Source: Anaeramoeba flamelloides (taxonomy: Eukaryota > Metamonada > Anaeramoebidae). From it: a stretch of 64,000 nt of DNA. Below the pieces are notes generated by a model. The model did no database searches. It saw nothing but the letters and a program-made list of their open reading frames with translations, and was not told where the DNA came from. Where the stretch lies: NCBI GenBank assembly GCA_027625915.1, contig JANTQA010000030.1, forward strand, positions 3,534,001 to 3,598,000, written 5' to 3'. The position numbers were made by a program, and so were the translations under genes. The stretch's first letter is position 1; each line of letters opens with the position of its first letter. Positions 58,801-64,000 of the stretch are shown piece by piece.

Positions 58801-61800
58801 AAGGATTGAATATAATTTGTTTTTCTTGTGAAATAGATAAAAGTTGGAAATTTTTTTTTTTCACAAAAGGAATTTAATTGCAAGTGAAGTAACTCTTTGC
58901 TAAAAAAAAAAAAAAAAAAAAATACATCTCCTTTAAATATATATAAAATATTTTCCAGTCAAGGGCACAAGTGTAGTGATGATGAATTACATGTGTTTAA
59001 AGATTTTTAATGAATATTAGAAGAAAAAAACTTATTTTGGAAATTTCAAATTGAAATCATTTTTTCACAATTTTTGCTATTTTTTTTTTTCAAATTTTTT
59101 ATTTATTTTTTTTTATTGCAAGATATATAGTCATTAAGTAAAAACGTGTGTTATTCTAATGTTTTTGAAATAATGATAAAATGATTTTAGAAAAATGATA
59201 TATGTTTCTATTGGGATTTTCTTTTGATCTTCAATCAAAGATCAAAATGAACCTTGTTATTTTTCTCAAAAGGTATCTAAGATTTTTAGTTTTTCAATTT
59301 TTAAGAAAATATATTGATTGATTAGATTTTCTTAATACAAATATTCACTATTCCCCAAGGTGTATTATTCTACTTATTTCTTATTTATTCTTCAAATGTC
59401 AATTATAAAAAATAATTGATATTTGAAAAAAAAAATTTGAAAACTTTTGACAGAAACAAAGTTTTTATATTGTGGATAAACAATGTAAAACCCAAACAAT
59501 GTAAAACCCAAACAATGTTAAAACCTAAATGTAAATTGAATCAATCTTTTTATGGGTGAGGATACTTATTTTTTTTCTTTTTTTTTTTTTTTCCTTTCTA
59601 CAACTAAAAAAGAAGAAAATCTAACAATTACAAAATGTCAAAGTTATAAATGGTGTACTTTTAAGAGTAAATGTATAATTTTTACAAACTTTTTTAGAAA
59701 CAAATAATCTCAAAAAGTAAATCTCGTTACTGAATTTCAGTAACTTTTTTCCCAATGTTTCACAAACATCATTTAACTCGTTTACAGAAAATTCTCTTCA
59801 AAAAAAAAAAAGCAATTAAATATATTTTTTGTCCTTGAAAATTAAATAATTAGCAAGTTTACCTTTCGAATTAGAAATTTTTCAGGATAATTTTTAACAA
59901 AATTTATTGAACAAAAAAAATACCCTTCAAAAAATTATAATATTCTTATACCACTCTTTTTTAAAAACAAATTTATTTTTGATAAATATCTTCTGATCAA
60001 AAAATAAATTGCCCAAACGTGTTTAGCCAAGTTAAATTCAAATTTCTTTTATACTCTTAATTTAAATTCAATATTTGATTTGCACTCTTAATTCAATTCC
60101 GAATCAATGTTTTTCACAATAAATAAAAGCTTTTCTATATAAAATATTTTGATATTATTTTTTTATTATTATTTGTTTATTAATCAACGATTTACATCTA
60201 TTTTATATATTTAAATAAGAGAATAATCTTATTTCTGGTGTTTGCATTCTAATAAAAAAAAATAAAAAAAAATATGAAAAATTATTTTTGATTTTATTTT
60301 TATTTTTTTGATCTTTTATATTAACACATTTTACTATTAATATTTTGATTGAAGAAATTGATTTTTTAAATTTGCAATATTGATTTCTTTCCCAGAAGTT
60401 TCGATTATTTTAACATTTTTAATTTATTATGATTATTCTTATTTTTTCCATGCAAATGTAATCAAAATTAACATAATAAAAAAATTAATAACAAAATTCA
60501 CAATCAATTTCCTTTTTCTTATAGCGATAAAAAATTTGAACATGGGATAAAGCAATGGTTAAATGAAGAAGAACAGTGGGGAAGCACGTTAGTTCCAAAG
60601 GAGCCACAACCCGAATATTACAAAACCTTTGAAGAATTTGAAAGAGCGTATAGACGATGGTCTAAAATCATTTGTAAAGATGTCCAAATTATGCCTATGC
60701 ATCCATTCCAATTAAAGAAACAAATTAAATTGGTCCCATCTAAAATAAAACCAGAACAAAAAAAGCAAAATGAAAGAATAAAAAAAATAAATAAGAAATC
60801 TGATCATATGTATCTTGATCATGGTACTTGGAGAAGGAATTTAGATTCTAGATTATCCACAACTGTTTTGCCAACTCACAAACGAATAAATAAAGAAAAA
60901 AAAAGAAAATTTTCGATTGGCGTGAATCATAGAAAAGGGACACTGTCAAAAGTAAAATCAAGTAATTCTACTGTTTTTCAATATCATATTAAAAAAATGA
61001 AACAAAAAAAGAAAGAAAGGCTTGAAAATGCTAAAAAAAAATTTAGTAATTCTTCCTACATTACCATTAATGATCAATTATTAAAATCGATTTCATTTAG
61101 TTCTTTGATTAGAAGGGCACAAAGTAACTCAATTTTATCAAAATTAAATCATTCAACACTTGTAAGCTTTTCTTTAATAATTTTTTTTATTGTTATTCCA
61201 TTTATATTTAAATTCATCTAATTGTTAAAATATTAACATCAATAACAAAAACAACAAACAAATTAAAAATAAACAAAATAACTATAAAAAATATATATAG
61301 CTTTCATTAAACACCAATTTAATCAAACTTTATAACCAATCAAAAAAAACTGGTGGTGCTATTATTCTTGGAAAAAAACATGGAATGATTAAAGTAATTA
61401 TACAAATCTATTTATTTATATATCTTTTAAATTTATTAAATTTGTATGTTCTAATATTCGAGATTAATTAAAATTAATGTTTTTTTTTTGTTTTGATTTT
61501 TAATATTATTTTAAAATAGGGCAAAGGGTTCAGTAAAAAAAAATCAACAAAACTGACTAATTTTAGTTATGAAAATTTAAATCTTGATGAAAAATCATTA
61601 AAAAAGAAAAATGGTTGCAGTGGCAAAGTGGAAGATATAGAAATTGAATTCCAACTCCCATTATATGACTTAAAAAGGGGTATTAATTTGACAAAAATTC
61701 AATACAATCATAATTATATTCAACGTTTATCAAAGGAATTATTGAACCAAACAAGAAAGTATAACCAATTCCCATTGAATTCTTGGTATGAACCATCAAA

Positions 61801-62266
61801 ATACCCACCGTCCTTTCATAAAAACAAAATCAGAGAGGCCAAATATATTTCTAAAAAATTTAAAAAAGTTACAATTTATAAAATAATTAAATTAATTAAA
61901 TTAAAAATGTTTTTGGATACATTTAAAAAATTTTTAAAAAAACGAATACCAGTTAAATTAAAAAAACGATTAAAATTTGAATGTCAAAATTATTCAGAGT
62001 TATTTTTAAATACAATCACCCCAAAAAACTTTCATTCAATATTATTTTTATTAGAAAATAACAACTCGAGACTAATTAGTTCTAAAATTAGTTTGGTAAT
62101 TATATCTGTAATGCTTTCAAAACTTGGCCCGAAAATTTTAAGTTTTTATCAAACCCAAAAAAAAATCAAACAGTTGTATTTTTTAGTTTTAGGATTGTCT
62201 TTTAGAAATCCTCTAATAATAAGTATTTATCCATATGACAACAAAACAGACTATTTATTGGAAATG
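55869..62266 (+). CDS. Large unrecognised multi-exon protein with internal repeat (3' end outside window)
   Basis: Exons 55869-56079, 56850-57127, 57279-57392, 57590-57924, 60525-61161, 61301-61393 and 61520-62266 join in phase to 805 residues without a stop; the last ends at a GTAAAT donor, so the gene continues. The N-terminus (MSWRRKTFRTLKSRNK) is basic. Residues 150-171 and 337-358 form an ungapped 22-residue repeat with pattern P..P.P.....(Y/F).EFE(K/R)....W. An acidic segment (~210-240) and a basic segment (~380-520) follow. The last ~150 residues are helix-rich (LNTITPKNFHSILFLLENN, SLVIISVMLSKLGPKIL) and could be HEAT/ARM-like. No named family is recognised. Introns range from 126 to 2600 bases; the 2.6 kb one (57925-60524) holds repeats. 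Donors such as GTAAGT and in-phase joins make the model strong even though the function is unknown. Confidence 0.8.
58752..58795 (+). repeat. (AAAATT)n tandem repeat
   Basis: About seven units of AAAATT inside the 2.6 kb intron of the large unknown gene. Confidence 0.95.
58955..59420 (+). repeat. Dispersed ~450 bp repeat, copy 3 of 3
   Basis: CCAGTCAAGGGCACAAGTG, ACATGTGTTTAAAGA and TTTTGATCTTCAATCAAAGA link it to copies at 26998 and 52005. Inside the intron of the large unknown gene. Confidence 0.6.
59480..59527 (+). repeat. 16 bp tandem repeat, three units
   Basis: Unit AAACAATGTAAAACCC, the third slightly altered; directly follows the dispersed repeat copy 3. Confidence 0.9.
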
Positions 62267-62737
62267 GTAAATATTTTTTTTTCCTTTTATTTTTTATTTT
62301 TTCTTATATTTATTTAGTGTTTTTTAAAATATTCAAGTTAATTAACATATAATTATATTTAAAATATAATCACATCCAAACACCATTTACTGTGAATATA
62401 GAAAATTCTATTATATATACAATTTCTCATTTTATGTAAGATAAATAAATGAGTCAATTATTTATAATTTTCTATTTTCGAATGATCTGTTTCTAAAAAA
62501 AAGGATCTAAAAACTCCACTCTTGTGTTTCAATAATACCTTCATTTTCCAATTAATAAATGAAAGTTTTTATTTCCTGTTCTTAAATATTTTGTATTTAT
62601 TCAAAGAAAAAATTCAATATCTTCATAAAATCAATTAAAATGAAAATTTTAACTTTAATTAGCTTTACTTTATTGCAATTTTGAGATAAAATATTTTTTT
62701 TATAATTTGAGTTTAATAGTTGTCTTTATAATTTTAC

Positions 62738-62765
62738 AAAGATCATTATATATATAATGATCTTT
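62738..62765. repeat. Perfect 28 bp palindrome
   Basis: AAAGATCATTATAT and its exact inverse, centred on an AT run. It could form a cruciform; no function is evident. Confidence 0.9.
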
Positions 62766-62903
62766 ACAACGAGGGGATAAATACATGTTTTTTTTTTTAA
62801 GATGGTAAAGGTTTAATGGAAACAGAAACTATAGTCAAATTTAAGTTATATAAATATTCGTTATATATTTCTTTTTGAATAAAATTTGTAAAATCAAAAT
62901 AAT

Positions 62904-63104
62904 TACGGTCAGTTCCACTTTTAAGGCACAAACTTTCAACGAAATCTAAGACACAAAAAAATCTCTAATTAAGGCACAAAATTTGTAATTCATTTTTTTT
63001 ACAAATTATTTTACTAGAATCTGAATTTTGTGCCTTAATTTGAGATTTTTTTTGTACCTTAAATATCGTTGAAAGTTTGTGCCTTAAAAGTGGAACTGAC
63101 TGTA
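62904..63104. mobile_element. Palindromic 201 bp MITE, well preserved
   Basis: Left end TACGGTCAGTTCCACTTTTA and right end TAAAAGTGGAACTGACTGTA are inverse copies, and the two ~90 base arms pair along nearly their whole length. TA borders suggest a Tc1/mariner-type MITE. An older copy lies at 30932-31133. Confidence 0.85.
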
Positions 63105-63166
63105 ATTTAAAATTTGCCCTTAAAAGGACGAAAATTTGATCTTTTAAACATACCAAAATTTTAACA

Positions 63167-64000
63167 TATATATTTTTCTTTGATGTTTAAGTTTATTTGA
63201 CTCTTTAAATGAGAAAAGGGATTTCTTTTTCTTTTTTCTTTAATTAAAATTTTTATTTTTGAATTTATCATTTAAACTCAAAAATAATGTATACATATTG
63301 TGGATTCTATTTAATGTTGTTTATTAAAATTAAAATGAGATCAATGGAATATAAAATTCTTTCATTTTGATATGAAGGTAAATAAAAAAAAAAAAATTAT
63401 TCAAATTTAGTTATTTCAATTATGAAAAGAATTCAAAGCGAATTTTTATTTTGATTTGTTATACTTTAAATTTGTTGAGATCCAATTTATCCTTTTATAA
63501 ATAGTTTTATTAAAACTAAACAGTTAAGTGTTGATGTAAAAGAAAGACTTTCTTTTGGTTTTTTATGTGAAACTCTCAAATACCCAAAAGTTATATGTTG
63601 AAAAAGGATCGCAACAAACAGGCTTGTTGAAATACAATTTTCTAACAAGTTCACCTGACAAATTAAAAAGATATTAGGTTTTTTAATTACAGACAGTTTT
63701 GAAAATATTAATCCAAAAAAAGAGATCTTGAAAAAATAAAAAGAAAAATAACAACTTTTACTTGAATTTCAAAAATAAGAACAATTAAAAATGAAACAAA
63801 CCAAAAGGTTTGAAATAAAATATTTTAAATTCCAGTGAAAAAATTAATGTTTCTAAAAACCAATAAAAAGTTTATTGGTGGTATACTGAAAATTCCAAAA
63901 GATGAGAATTGTATTTTTTTTTTTTTATTATTGAATCAATGAGAGGTTATATCAAAAGATAAAACCTCCTGTTTGTCAGAACCACTAAACTTTATTTAGT
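63167..64000 (+). repeat. High-identity repeat, copy 2 (cut by window end)
   Basis: Matches 48537-49366 at about 98% by eye. It begins about 60 bases after the palindromic MITE and continues past the edge. Confidence 0.9.

Larger units (their letters stand above)
62267..64000 (+). other. Intron of the large unknown gene, running off the window
   Basis: Begins at a GTAAAT donor. It contains a perfect 28 bp palindrome, a palindromic MITE and the right-edge repeat. A ~180 bp part near 62520-62720 resembles 50260-50450 in the Rab intron (AATTAATAAATGAAA(G/A)TTTT). I found no exon that continues the reading frame. Confidence 0.55.

Overview
The window looks like nuclear DNA from a unicellular eukaryote with a very AT-rich genome. 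Non-coding DNA is dominated by A/T runs, while exons are visibly richer in G and C. Introns are GT-AG, and stop codons are used in the standard way. Genes are sparse (about seven in 64 kb), and several are stretched by kilobase introns full of repeats. Low-complexity K/E/N-rich protein segments, a B-box/SPRY relic and a Rab gene suggest an amoeboid protist (Anaeramoeba-like or amoebozoan). That placement is an inference; nothing here fixes the species.

Layout. 1-115: lysine-rich C-terminal tail of a + strand gene that starts outside the window. 3949-12259 (-): five-exon GPR107/GPR108-like seven-helix Golgi protein, with a 5 kb intron holding a 1.5 kb inverted-repeat element and possible + strand coding fragments. 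12.3-19.1 kb: gene-poor. 19124-20468 (-): three-exon gene for an unrecognised, highly charged, probably nuclear protein. 23634-24401 (-): complete AMPK/Snf1 beta subunit. 25.05-26.06 kb (+): decayed B-box/coiled-coil/SPRY gene. 28356-29681 (-): intronless threonine synthase. 30.9-34.1 kb: cluster of inverted-repeat elements. 34202-36739 (-): intronless type II membrane protein with two glycosyltransferase-like domains. 38.5-39.0 kb: a 464 bp TA-flanked element. 41753-50946 (+): Rab GTPase split into tiny exons over 9.2 kb. 55869 to beyond the right edge (+): large multi-exon protein of unknown family with an internal 22-residue repeat.

Functional themes. Three genes point to the secretory pathway (GPR107/108-like protein, Rab, membrane glycosyltransferase), one to energy sensing (AMPK beta) and one to amino-acid synthesis (threonine synthase). 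They are independent transcription units; I see no operon or physical gene cluster.

The most notable structural content is repetitive: at least eight non-coding repeat families, three with terminal inverted repeats, found mainly in introns and intergenic gaps. One pair is about 98% identical by eye, so some amplification is recent. I found no convincing new multi-gene system. The best candidates for something undescribed are the 805+ residue repeat-bearing protein, the GT2-GT4-like fusion, the intronic ORF with an in-frame TGA, and the Rab switch-I exon puzzle.
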